From positions 1 to 62,203 of the forward strand of contig VYCF01000074.1 in assembly GCA_009844085.1 (NCBI GenBank): a stretch of 62,203 nucleotides of DNA. Reading direction: 5' to 3'. The notes below the pieces were generated by a model that saw nothing but the letters and a program-made list of their open reading frames with translations, was not told where the DNA came from and ran no database searches. The stretch is from Gammaproteobacteria bacterium. Lineage in GTDB: Bacteria; Pseudomonadota; Gammaproteobacteria; Pseudomonadales; Pseudohongiellaceae. Position numbers and translations under genes: made by a program. Positions 17,025 to 24,669 of the stretch are shown here, in pieces (position 1 is the stretch's first letter; each line of letters opens with the position of its first letter).

Positions 17025-18248
17025 TCATCGCCGCCGCACCGACCACTCGGAGGGCATGATGAGAGGCCCGACGCCCTTGTTGGCTTCGACCGTCAGCAAC
17101 TTGCTGAAACGCGTCTCGTACCAGAGCAGGCCGGTATCGTCCGAAAGCCCGCCGACGACATAATAGCTGCCGACGCGCATGGTCAGATTGCGTACGGTCA
17201 GCGAGACGGTGAAGACATCGCCCTTGCTGAAGGGTCCGGTTTCGACGCCTTCCGCGTCGATGGTGAGGAAGGAAGCCATCGGCTCCTCGGCGGATTTCAT
17301 GAAGGCGAAGCCGAAATAGCCCTCGACCCCGTCGCGCAGCACCTCGACTTCCATTTCCAGCACCACGTCCTGCAAGGCCTTCAGCGAGGAAATCTCGTTG
17401 TCGTAGAGATCCCTGACCGCAAGCGAGTTGATGCGGCAATCCTGCACCTCGGCGGATTCGGATTGCCGTTCCAATTCCCCGGGCAGGTCGTTGCGGATCG
17501 TGTTGTAGGACTTCTTGTTGGTGCAATATTCCTCATAGTGCCCGACGACCTTTTCGCTTGCGCCGATCTCGCGGATGCTGCCCTTGTCGAGCCAGATCGC
17601 GTTGTCGCACAACTCCTGCACGTGGAACATCGAATGGCTGCAGAAGACCATGGTCTTGCGCCGGGCGCGGAAGTCCTGCATGCGTTGCACGCATTTGCGC
17701 TGGAAGGCCATGTCGCCCACGGAAAGCGCCTCGTCGATTACGAGTATGTCGGGACGCACCAAAGTGGCGATGGAGAAGGCCAGCCGCACGAACATCCCCG
17801 ATGAATAGGTCCGCACCGGGCGGTCGATGAAATAACCGAGTTCGGAAAACTCGATGATTTCGTGTTCGAGTTCGCGGATGTCCTCGTCCGGTATGCCGAG
17901 CAGCGAGGCATTGAGCCAGATGTTCTTGCGGCCGCTGAAATCGCGGTGAAAGCCGGCCCCGAGTTCGAGCAGCGCCGCCACCTTGCCGTCGATCTCGACC
18001 CGGCCCGAAGTCGGCTGCAAGGTGCCGACGAGCAATTTGAGCAAGGTCGACTTGCCGGCGCCGTTGTCGCCGACGATGCCGAGGCTCTGGCCGTTGGCGA
18101 CGGCGAAGGAAATATCGTTCAGCACGTGGAACAGCCGATGCCGCGGCCGCCGCAGGACCAGCTCCGCGAGCCGGTCCTGGGGCCGCTCGTAAATCCGGAA
18201 CTCCTTGTTCAGATTGCTGACGGCGATACGGGGGTGCAGATCGGTCAT
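17025..18248 (-). CDS. wzt: Polysaccharide export ABC transporter ATPase (Wzt type)
   Basis: ATP-binding subunit that drives export of O-antigen-like or capsular polysaccharide across the inner membrane. The 407-residue product has Walker A GDNGAGKST (60-68), signature YSSGM (148-152) and Walker B ILVIDEALSVGD (168-179). A C-terminal beta-sandwich extension (about 260-400) resembles the Wzt carbohydrate-binding domain that recognises the modified end of the chain. The ATG at 18248 is two bases after the permease stop. The rhamnose-nucleotide genes later in the window could supply building blocks, but they are 27 kb away. Confidence 0.9.
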   Translation of the reverse strand: MTDLHPRIAVSNLNKEFRIYERPQDRLAELVLRRPRHRLFHVLNDISFAVANGQSLGIVGDNGAGKSTLLKLLVGTLQPTSGRVEIDGKVAALLELGAGFHRDFSGRKNIWLNASLLGIPDEDIRELEHEIIEFSELGYFIDRPVRTYSSGMFVRLAFSIATLVRPDILVIDEALSVGDMAFQRKCVQRMQDFRARRKTMVFCSHSMFHVQELCDNAIWLDKGSIREIGASEKVVGHYEEYCTNKKSYNTIRNDLPGELERQSESAEVQDCRINSLAVRDLYDNEISSLKALQDVVLEMEVEVLRDGVEGYFGFAFMKSAEEPMASFLTIDAEGVETGPFSKGDVFTVSLTVRNLTMRVGSYYVVGGLSDDTGLLWYETRFSKLLTVEANKGVGPLIMPSEWSVRRR

Positions 18249-18250
18249 GG

Positions 18251-19054
18251 CTACAGCACGTCCCCGAAAGCATGCCTGATGCGCATGAACAGCCAGCCGC
18301 CGAGCAGCCAGGAAAACAGCGCCGAGCCGGCGGCGATACCGAGTTGCAGGTGCGAGAAGCTGCCGAGCAGGATGATTTCCCGATACAGGTTGATGAAGCT
18401 GTGCATGGGGTTGAACAGGTAAAGCGTGCGCAAGGTCTCGTTTTCGATCATGGTGATCGGATAGATGATCGGCGTGAGGAAGAACCACAAGTTCACGCCG
18501 AGCGAGACGATCTGCTGCAGGTCGCGCAGGAACACGCAAAGCGCCGAAAGCACCGCGACCAGGCCCATGGTGAACAGGAACTGCAGCGCGAACACGAACG
18601 GCAAAAGCAGCCAGGGCCAGGACAAATGGCCGGTGACGGCCATGTAGAGCAGCAACAGGCCGAAGCCGATGCCATGGGTCAGATAGGGCACGAGGGCGCC
18701 CACTACCGGGACGATCTGCACCGGAAACACGACCTTGGTGATCAGCGGCGCCTTCTCGAGCAACATGTTGGTCGATTTGCTCACGGCTTCGGCGCAGGCG
18801 AACCAGGGCAGGTAGCCGATCATGAGGAATATCACGAACTGGGTCTGGCCGAAATCGGCCACCTCGCGCAGCCGGAACACGTAACTGAAGACGAAGGAAT
18901 AGATGAGGATGTGAATGACCGGCGTGATGAACAGCCAGAATGCGCCGGCGGCCGCGGCGCTGAACTGCCCGAGGAAATCCTGCCGCACGAAATTCCGAAA
19001 CAGCCGGTAATTCCATGCGGGCGTCATCACCCATTGGCCGATCAGATTCAACAC
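18251..19054 (-). CDS. wzm: Polysaccharide export ABC transporter permease (Wzm type)
   Basis: ABC-2 family membrane subunit paired with the Wzt-like ATPase. The 267-residue product has about six hydrophobic segments (near 30-55, 66-85, 108-135, 140-165, 172-195, 230-258) and family features such as the RLREVADFGQ loop and FFLTPIIYP before the fifth segment. First gene of a two-gene operon bounded by REP doublets on both sides. Confidence 0.9.
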   Translation of the reverse strand: MLNLIGQWVMTPAWNYRLFRNFVRQDFLGQFSAAAAGAFWLFITPVIHILIYSFVFSYVFRLREVADFGQTQFVIFLMIGYLPWFACAEAVSKSTNMLLEKAPLITKVVFPVQIVPVVGALVPYLTHGIGFGLLLLYMAVTGHLSWPWLLLPFVFALQFLFTMGLVAVLSALCVFLRDLQQIVSLGVNLWFFLTPIIYPITMIENETLRTLYLFNPMHSFINLYREIILLGSFSHLQLGIAAGSALFSWLLGGWLFMRIRHAFGDVL

Positions 19055-19127
19055 GCGCCGTTTCCCGAAATTCCGGCTGGAAATTTAAGCACGAAAGCGC
19101 GCAAACGTCATACAAGGGCGACCGGAC

Positions 19128-19194
19128 GGGCGACGCATGCGTCGCCCCTACAACGAGGTTCGGGTCCGGCGTAGGGGCGAGGCATGCCTCGCCC
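19128..19194. repeat. REP doublet (types B and A) upstream of wzm
   Basis: A type B palindrome at 19128-19147 is followed by CTAC (minus), and a type A palindrome at 19175-19194 is preceded by GTAG at 19171-19174 (plus). This is the same order, types and orientations as the doublet at 16955-17016 at the other end of the wzt-wzm pair. Confidence 0.88.
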
Positions 19195-19205
19195 GCATGA
19201 CGCCG

Positions 19206-20504
19206 CTATCGGTTACGGATATCTTCGGCGACGGCCAGGACTTCGCGCGGCGCGCGTTCTGCCTCCATATAGGCAAGACCCGTTTCCCAGGTTTCCGAGG
19301 AAAAACGCGTGCCTTGCGCCCCGCCGGCGCCGTAAAACTCCTCCATGAATCGCAGCAATCGGATCACTTCCTCCGCCGCCGCGCCGCCCCGCCGCAGCCG
19401 GCGCCAGATGCAATGCAGCGGTTCGGCGGCGGCGTAACGCTTTCTGCCGCCGCCCGCCGGCGTTTCGTGCGCGACCGCGCCGCGATCTATCAGCCTTCTC
19501 AACATCGTCGAAACGGCGCGCACGTCCATGCGCGCCCTTGCGGCGATTTCCCCGGTAGTCGAGGCCTGCCACAAATCGAGCGTCGCCGCGAATACGCGCC
19601 GTTCGCTCTTCGGCAAGGCGGCGAGCTGTTCCCGGAAATAGTCCGTATTCCAGTCCACGAGCGCCGCTGCCTCTTCGAGCAGCGACCATGGCTGCCCCCG
19701 CCGGGAAGCCGCGGCGAACATGGCGAGCAATCGTGGATTGCCTTCCGTCAGGATTTCCAGCGGCCTGATATCGCGGTCGGCGCCGGCGCCGTCGAGCGAC
19801 CGCCACAATGCGCGGCATTCCCCGGCTGTCAGGGTTTTCAGCGTCTGCAAGGCGAACATGCCCGCTAGGGTCTGCCGGTCCTCGCCCGAAGGTTCGAGTC
19901 TTCCGGTCGCGGTGGCGACGAGCATGATCCGCGGTTCGGACAACAGCACTTCGCCCAGGCGCCGGCTGAATTCCTCGCCTGCGCCGAGGCAGATCTCTTC
20001 CAGTTCTTCCACGAGCAGGACGAGCCGCTTGCCGGTCCGGTCCGCGGTTCGGCACAACATGTCGAACGCCTCGTTCCGCAGGCTCGCTTCGGCCCCTTCG
20101 GCGGACATGCGATCAACCGCCGTCCGCAGTTCCTCCGCGAGTTCCGCGTCGCCCGCCGCAAGTTCGCCGGCGAGCAGGGACATCGTTTCAAGGCAGAAAC
20201 CGGAGAAATCGGCAATGTCGTGGCATTCGTCCATGAAACGGGCCGGCAGCAGGCGCGCGGAGAGCCCGGCGTTGCCGCGCAACTCGGCCGCGATTCGCGC
20301 GAGCAGCATCGATTTGCCCATGCCATGAGGCGCGGCGACCAGCACATGCCGGCAGGAAGGCGATTCGATATTGCGGCCCAGGATATCGAGAATGAATCCG
20401 AGTTCGCTTTCCCTGACGCAAAACTGACTGATAACATCCTCGTCGGACTGGTACAGGCCCGGATTGAAAAAGCGGAGCGGTGCGCCGTCGGTTGTCTTCA
20501 TCAT
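19206..20504 (-). CDS. AAA-type P-loop ATPase with C-terminal winged helix, unknown role
   Basis: The 432-residue product has Walker A AAPHGMGKS near residue 60, Walker B RLVLLVEELEE, a sensor-like MLVATATG, and a C-terminal winged-helix-like region (TTGEIAARARMDVRAVSTMLRRLIDRGAV). This resembles the broad ORC/Cdc6-like or STAND-type bacterial ATPases that combine nucleotide switching with DNA binding, but I cannot assign a pathway. The start is taken at the first of two adjacent Met codons (20504); no strong ribosome site is present. The frame is open upstream into the divergent gene, which is not credible coding. It is divergent from the PIG-L deacetylase across an AT-rich intergenic region. 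Confidence 0.7.
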   Translation of the reverse strand: MMKTTDGAPLRFFNPGLYQSDEDVISQFCVRESELGFILDILGRNIESPSCRHVLVAAPHGMGKSMLLARIAAELRGNAGLSARLLPARFMDECHDIADFSGFCLETMSLLAGELAAGDAELAEELRTAVDRMSAEGAEASLRNEAFDMLCRTADRTGKRLVLLVEELEEICLGAGEEFSRRLGEVLLSEPRIMLVATATGRLEPSGEDRQTLAGMFALQTLKTLTAGECRALWRSLDGAGADRDIRPLEILTEGNPRLLAMFAAASRRGQPWSLLEEAAALVDWNTDYFREQLAALPKSERRVFAATLDLWQASTTGEIAARARMDVRAVSTMLRRLIDRGAVAHETPAGGGRKRYAAAEPLHCIWRRLRRGGAAAEEVIRLLRFMEEFYGAGGAQGTRFSSETWETGLAYMEAERAPREVLAVAEDIRNR

Positions 20505-20601
20505 GCGCAATATATTCAACGAAATTGTTGCAATCGTAAAAAAAAATAGAAATGTTGTCAACAAAAATAACGACAACAATAATGTTGTAAAACAGGATTC
20601 G
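20505..20601. promoter_or_regulatory. AT-rich divergent intergenic region with inverted repeats
   Basis: This strip is far more AT-rich than its surroundings, with an A-run at about 20538-20546. It carries the inverted repeats TGTTG-T-CAACA (20553-20563) and ACAAC-N6-GTTGT (20573-20588). Both repeats share the TGTTG/CAACA half-site, so they look like paired operator sites for the divergent genes. Confidence 0.5.
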
Positions 20602-21354
20602 ATGCTGCCCTGTCCTGAACACAAGCTGATACCGCATGAAACCGCGCCCTTGCCGCCCGGTCCCTGGCTCGTTTTCGCGCCGCATGCCGACGACGAGACC
20701 TTTGGCCTGGGCGGCTGCCTGTTGAAAGCTTCGGACGAAAACGTGGAAACCCATGTCGTGGTCGTGACCGACGGCGCGCAAGGCGGAGATGAGCCAGGGA
20801 AGCACGGCGGTCTGGTCGACCGCCGGCGCGAGGAAGTCGAGCGTGCGGGTAATCTGCTCGGACTACGCGGCCTGGAATGCTGGAGCGAACCCGATCGCGG
20901 CCTGAAAGTCGATTCCAAACGGACCGGATTGTTCGCCGACGCGATCCGGAAGCTGCAACCCGCCGCGGTGTTCTTTCCCGGCCCGCTCGAGATCCATCCC
21001 GACCATCGCGCGACCGGTATGCTCGCCTGGGCAGCCTTGCAGTCGCTCGAGGCCGGCGAACCGAAACCGCAGGCGCTGTCCTACGAGATCACCGCGCTCA
21101 ATCCGATCAACCTGCTCATCGACATCACCGCCCAGATGGAGCGCAAGCACGAGGTGATGGCGGTCTACGTCAGCCAGAACAGCCAGAACAGTTATCCCGA
21201 CTACGTCACCGCGCTGAACCGGAGCCGGTCGTTCTCGCTCCCGTCCGGGGTGGTCTACGCCGAAGGTCTGTATCGTTACGACGAGGACCAGTTGCGCCAG
21301 CCGCTGGCGGCGGTCGTGCAGAAAATCATCGCCGGCTATTTCGCGCCGGCCTGA
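20602..21354 (+). CDS. PIG-L family deacetylase
   Basis: Zinc-dependent hydrolase of the LmbE/PIG-L family, which removes N-acetyl groups from sugars such as GlcNAc in glycoconjugates or thiols. The 250-residue product has the family motif PHADDETFGLGG near the N terminus, HPDH in the middle, and a C-terminal region with YRYDEDQLRQP. The Asp and His residues of PHxDDE and HPDH are the expected zinc ligands and base. ATG at 20602 follows AGGA; the frame extends upstream through the AT-rich intergenic region, which is not credible coding. The substrate is unknown; nearby polysaccharide genes suggest a surface glycan. Confidence 0.87.
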   Translation: MLPCPEHKLIPHETAPLPPGPWLVFAPHADDETFGLGGCLLKASDENVETHVVVVTDGAQGGDEPGKHGGLVDRRREEVERAGNLLGLRGLECWSEPDRGLKVDSKRTGLFADAIRKLQPAAVFFPGPLEIHPDHRATGMLAWAALQSLEAGEPKPQALSYEITALNPINLLIDITAQMERKHEVMAVYVSQNSQNSYPDYVTALNRSRSFSLPSGVVYAEGLYRYDEDQLRQPLAAVVQKIIAGYFAPA

Positions 21355-21360
21355 TCACAG

Positions 21361-21933
21361 TCAGTGCAGATAACCCACTGATTTTGAAGGGTGCGGAGCC
21401 TTTACCTCTTCGACCCAGTCGGGCCAGGGCGAAAGATTCCATTCGGCCCGCTTCCACAAGGTATGCAGGATGGCGACCCACTGCCAAGCTTCGTCGAGTT
21501 GCAGGGAAAGTTGCGAATGCTCGCTTTTTCTGGGCTTGAACACCACGGTGATGCGAGAGGCGGCGATGCGGATATCGGCTTCGAACAGCAATTCGGCCGT
21601 CGCGGTCTTGTCTTCTTCCGAGGATTCCCCGGCTTCGGCTTCCTTTTCTTCCGCCTCCTCGCCCCCTGCTTCCTCACCGGAAACATTTTCGCCGGCCTGA
21701 GCGGAGCGTTTCGCGGACCGGGTCACAACCGGCCCGAGCATGTCAGTTGCGGCCTGCCGTTCGAGTTCCTCGCGGTGCGTTTCGAGCCAGTCGAGCAGAA
21801 AATTGAGCAGCCTCAATAACAGCCGCTGCGTGACCCAGTAGGAAACCTCGCCACCCTTGTCCGTAATCCCGCTGAGGCGAAAGCGGTCTTCGGTGGCAAC
21901 GTACTCGGAAGTGATGCGTTGCAATGTCAGCAC
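21361..21933 (-). CDS. Unknown protein, last gene of the type I secretion operon
   Basis: I do not recognise this 190-residue protein. It begins at a GTG two bases after the TolC-family stop; an ATG 33 bases further upstream would overlap that gene. The N-terminal half has a hydrophobic-helical stretch (WVTQRLLLRLLNFLLDWLE). The middle is strongly acidic, rich in Glu and Ala (about residues 80-120), and the C-terminal part is mixed alpha/beta (ITVVFKPRKSEHSQLSLQLD). No signal peptide is present. Its place in the operon suggests an accessory role in export, perhaps as a cytoplasmic adaptor or regulator; that is inference only. Confidence 0.6.
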   Translation of the reverse strand: MLTLQRITSEYVATEDRFRLSGITDKGGEVSYWVTQRLLLRLLNFLLDWLETHREELERQAATDMLGPVVTRSAKRSAQAGENVSGEEAGGEEAEEKEAEAGESSEEDKTATAELLFEADIRIAASRITVVFKPRKSEHSQLSLQLDEAWQWVAILHTLWKRAEWNLSPWPDWVEEVKAPHPSKSVGYLH

Positions 21934-21935
21934 AA

Positions 21936-23303
21936 TTACGGCTGCGGCCGGGGCTGTTCCAGCCACTCTCCCACTTCAAGCAGATCCTCCGCTTCCAGCG
22001 TACCAGCTTCCCGTTGCAGTACAAGCATTGCCTTGATCTGGTCGTAACGGGCCTGTTGCAGGTCGCGCTGGGCGCGGAACTGATCCCGCACCGCGATGAA
22101 TACGTCGACGATAGTGACCGTGCCGAGTTCGAGGCCCTGCTGCATCGCGGTCGACGAAAGTTCGGTCGCTTCGACCAGGCTTTCCGCGGCGTCGATCAGC
22201 GTGTCGCCGTTTGTCGCCTGCAGCCAGGCCGAGCGCACGATTTCCCGCGTTTCCAGTTCGACCCGACGCAGTTCGTGTTCGGCAATGCGATGCTGGCTAC
22301 GGGCTTCGCGCACCTGGGCGGTGCGCGTGCCGCCGGAGTAGATCGGAATGGTCACGTCAAGGCCGAGATAGGTGATGTCGGCCTGGTCGATGGGCACGTT
22401 GTCGAAACCGACGTTGGTTTTCTGGCGCAAGGCGAGCAGCGAAACCTGCGGAAAGTACGCGCCCATGCGCTCGGAAATCCGCTCGTTCGCGACCCGCTCG
22501 GCGTATTGAAACGCACGGATCTGCTGGTTGTTCTCGAGCGCCAGCCTCACCCAGTACTGGGCGCTTCCTTCGATCTCCGGCACTTCCACTTCCTCGCGCA
22601 AGGTGTACAGCCGCCCCGGCTCCAGCCCGGAAATCGCGCGCAAGGCTTCCTGCGCCAGCGCCAGATCGCTTTCGAGTCGCAACTGCTGGGCTTCCACGCT
22701 CGCCAGATTCGCCTGGGCGTTTAACAGGTCGGTGACCTGCGCAAGCTGGAGGTTGTACATGCTTTCCACCTGGGCGAGTTGATTCGACACCGCTTCGAGT
22801 TCGGTGGCGATGGAATCGAGCGCGTCCTGGGCCTGGAGCACATTGAAGTAGCGTTCGGCGACGTCGGTCAGCAGAAAGGCGAGTTCGTAGTAGTACTGCG
22901 ACTCGGCCTGATCCTCCGTCAGACTGGCCTGTTTGCGCGTCGAGAATGCCTGCCAGTTGAAAAGGGTTTGCGACAACCGCACGAAGCTGCGTTCCCCGTC
23001 GAAAGTGCGCAGGCTTTCGAACCCGAAGAACGGATCGACGCTGGTGCGGCGGTTTTCGGTGACGCTGGACGCGGCGTTCAACTGCGGCAGGAGGTTACCC
23101 GTGGCCATGCGCTTTCGCGCTTGTACGACATTCAGGTTTTCCTCGGCGCTGCGGAGCCTCGGGCTGTAATCGATCGCGGCGCTGAAGAATTCCTCGAGGG
23201 TTTCGCCCACTATCAGCGGGTCTTCTTCGGCGGCGAGGGCTCCGGCGCCGGCGGATAGCAACATGCAGGTGCCGATGACTCTTATCATGGCGATGCTTTT
23301 CAC
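21936..23303 (-). CDS. TolC-family outer membrane channel of the type I system
   Basis: Outer-membrane exit duct. The 455-residue product has a signal peptide (about 1-24, ending ALAA) and the two outer-membrane efflux protein repeats, with long coiled helices and the recurring L-x-x-A pattern. It resembles the TolC/PrtF-type channels of protease and S-layer secretion systems. It sits 30 bases after the membrane fusion protein gene, and all four genes run in one direction. Confidence 0.92.
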   Translation of the reverse strand: MKSIAMIRVIGTCMLLSAGAGALAAEEDPLIVGETLEEFFSAAIDYSPRLRSAEENLNVVQARKRMATGNLLPQLNAASSVTENRRTSVDPFFGFESLRTFDGERSFVRLSQTLFNWQAFSTRKQASLTEDQAESQYYYELAFLLTDVAERYFNVLQAQDALDSIATELEAVSNQLAQVESMYNLQLAQVTDLLNAQANLASVEAQQLRLESDLALAQEALRAISGLEPGRLYTLREEVEVPEIEGSAQYWVRLALENNQQIRAFQYAERVANERISERMGAYFPQVSLLALRQKTNVGFDNVPIDQADITYLGLDVTIPIYSGGTRTAQVREARSQHRIAEHELRRVELETREIVRSAWLQATNGDTLIDAAESLVEATELSSTAMQQGLELGTVTIVDVFIAVRDQFRAQRDLQQARYDQIKAMLVLQREAGTLEAEDLLEVGEWLEQPRPQP

Positions 23304-23333
23304 GTATTGGTCACAATTCTGAATTGGGAGGAA

Positions 23334-24662
23334 TCAGTCTTCCCGGAAGCTGCGGGCGACTGCGTCTGAAAACGGCTTGAACAGGTATTGCAGGAACGTG
23401 CGCTCGCCGGTGGTGATGAACACTTCGGCGGGCATGCCGGGCATCAGCACGAGGTCGCCGAGATCGTCCATACCTTCGGGAGTCACCATGATCTCGGCGG
23501 TGAAATACGACAGGCCGGTATTCGGATCCTGGAAGCTGTCCGCCGAAAGATTGGTCACTTCGCCGTAAATCGTCGGCGTCATGCTGCCGAAGGCGGAAAA
23601 GCGGATGTTCGCGTTCTGGTTAAGCGCCACCCGGTCGATGTCGTTCGGCGAGACCTGGGCCTCGATGACGAGTTCGTCATCCTCCGGCACGATGTCGGCG
23701 ATGATCATTCCCGGACTGATGACGCCGCCCACGGTGTGGGTCTGCATGCCGGTGACGTAACCGCCGTCGGGCGCCTGGATCACGGTGCGCTCAACGACGT
23801 CTTCCAGCGCGATGATGCGTTCCTGGAGGTCGTTCAGATTGGTGCGCGTTTCGGCGAATTCCGCCGCCACTTCGTTGCTGAAGTCCTTTTCGATTTGCTG
23901 AATCTGCAGAATCGTTTCGCCGATCTGTATTTCGGTGGAGGCGATGTTGGCGGCCAGTTCCGCGGCCTCGCCGCTGAAATTGGCGAAATTCCTTTCCAGT
24001 TCGCGCAGCCTGATTCGGTCGGAAAAGCCCAGGTCCAGCAATTCTTGTGTGTCTTCCAGTTCGTCCTCGTAGGATTCCGCGGACAACATTCTGCTCTCGC
24101 GCGCGGCCTCCATGCCGACTATGCGATTCTCAAGCTGGCCGATGCGTTGTTCCAGCACTTCGACATTGCCTTCGAGCGCCGACTTGCGTGTTTCGAAGAT
24201 GTAGGTCTGCGCGTCGATCTCTTCCCGGGTGGCCGGGTCGTTCCGGTCCAGAACCGCCGGCCAGGAAATGCTCTCGGCGCTTTCGCGCTGGGCGATGAGA
24301 CGCGCTTCGCGCACGAGATTGGCCATGTACTGGGTGCGCGCGACGTCGAGTTGCGCCTGGGGCTGGGTCCGGTCGAGATTGATCAGCGGCTGTCCCGGCT
24401 CCACCAGGTCGCCGTTGCCCACCAGGATTTCGGCGATGATGCCGCCTTCCAGGTGCTGCACGCTCTTGTTCTGGGATTCGACCGTCACCTCGCCCGGAGC
24501 GTAGGCTGCGCCGTCGATCGGCGCGAACGCCGCCCAGCCGCCGAATACGCCGAAAACCAGCGCGAAAATGGTCAGGCCGATGCGCACCGGAGTCTTGATA
24601 CTGGTGTTCGCTTTCGCTTGCTCTTTCGAATTCTGGGCAGACAGCAGTTCGACTCGTTTCAT
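23334..24662 (-). CDS. HlyD-family membrane fusion protein of the type I system
   Basis: Periplasmic adaptor joining the ABC transporter to the TolC-like channel. The 442-residue product has a cytoplasmic N terminus, one transmembrane helix (about 28-48), a lipoyl-like half (GAAYAPGEVTVESQNKSVQH), a long coiled-coil hairpin (about 110-280), and a C-terminal beta region including the VTGMQTHTVGGVI and PGMPAEVFITTGERT motifs typical of PrtE/AprE proteins. It follows the ABC gene by seven bases. Confidence 0.93.
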   Translation of the reverse strand: MKRVELLSAQNSKEQAKANTSIKTPVRIGLTIFALVFGVFGGWAAFAPIDGAAYAPGEVTVESQNKSVQHLEGGIIAEILVGNGDLVEPGQPLINLDRTQPQAQLDVARTQYMANLVREARLIAQRESAESISWPAVLDRNDPATREEIDAQTYIFETRKSALEGNVEVLEQRIGQLENRIVGMEAARESRMLSAESYEDELEDTQELLDLGFSDRIRLRELERNFANFSGEAAELAANIASTEIQIGETILQIQQIEKDFSNEVAAEFAETRTNLNDLQERIIALEDVVERTVIQAPDGGYVTGMQTHTVGGVISPGMIIADIVPEDDELVIEAQVSPNDIDRVALNQNANIRFSAFGSMTPTIYGEVTNLSADSFQDPNTGLSYFTAEIMVTPEGMDDLGDLVLMPGMPAEVFITTGERTFLQYLFKPFSDAVARSFRED

Positions 24663-24669
24663 GTCGGGA

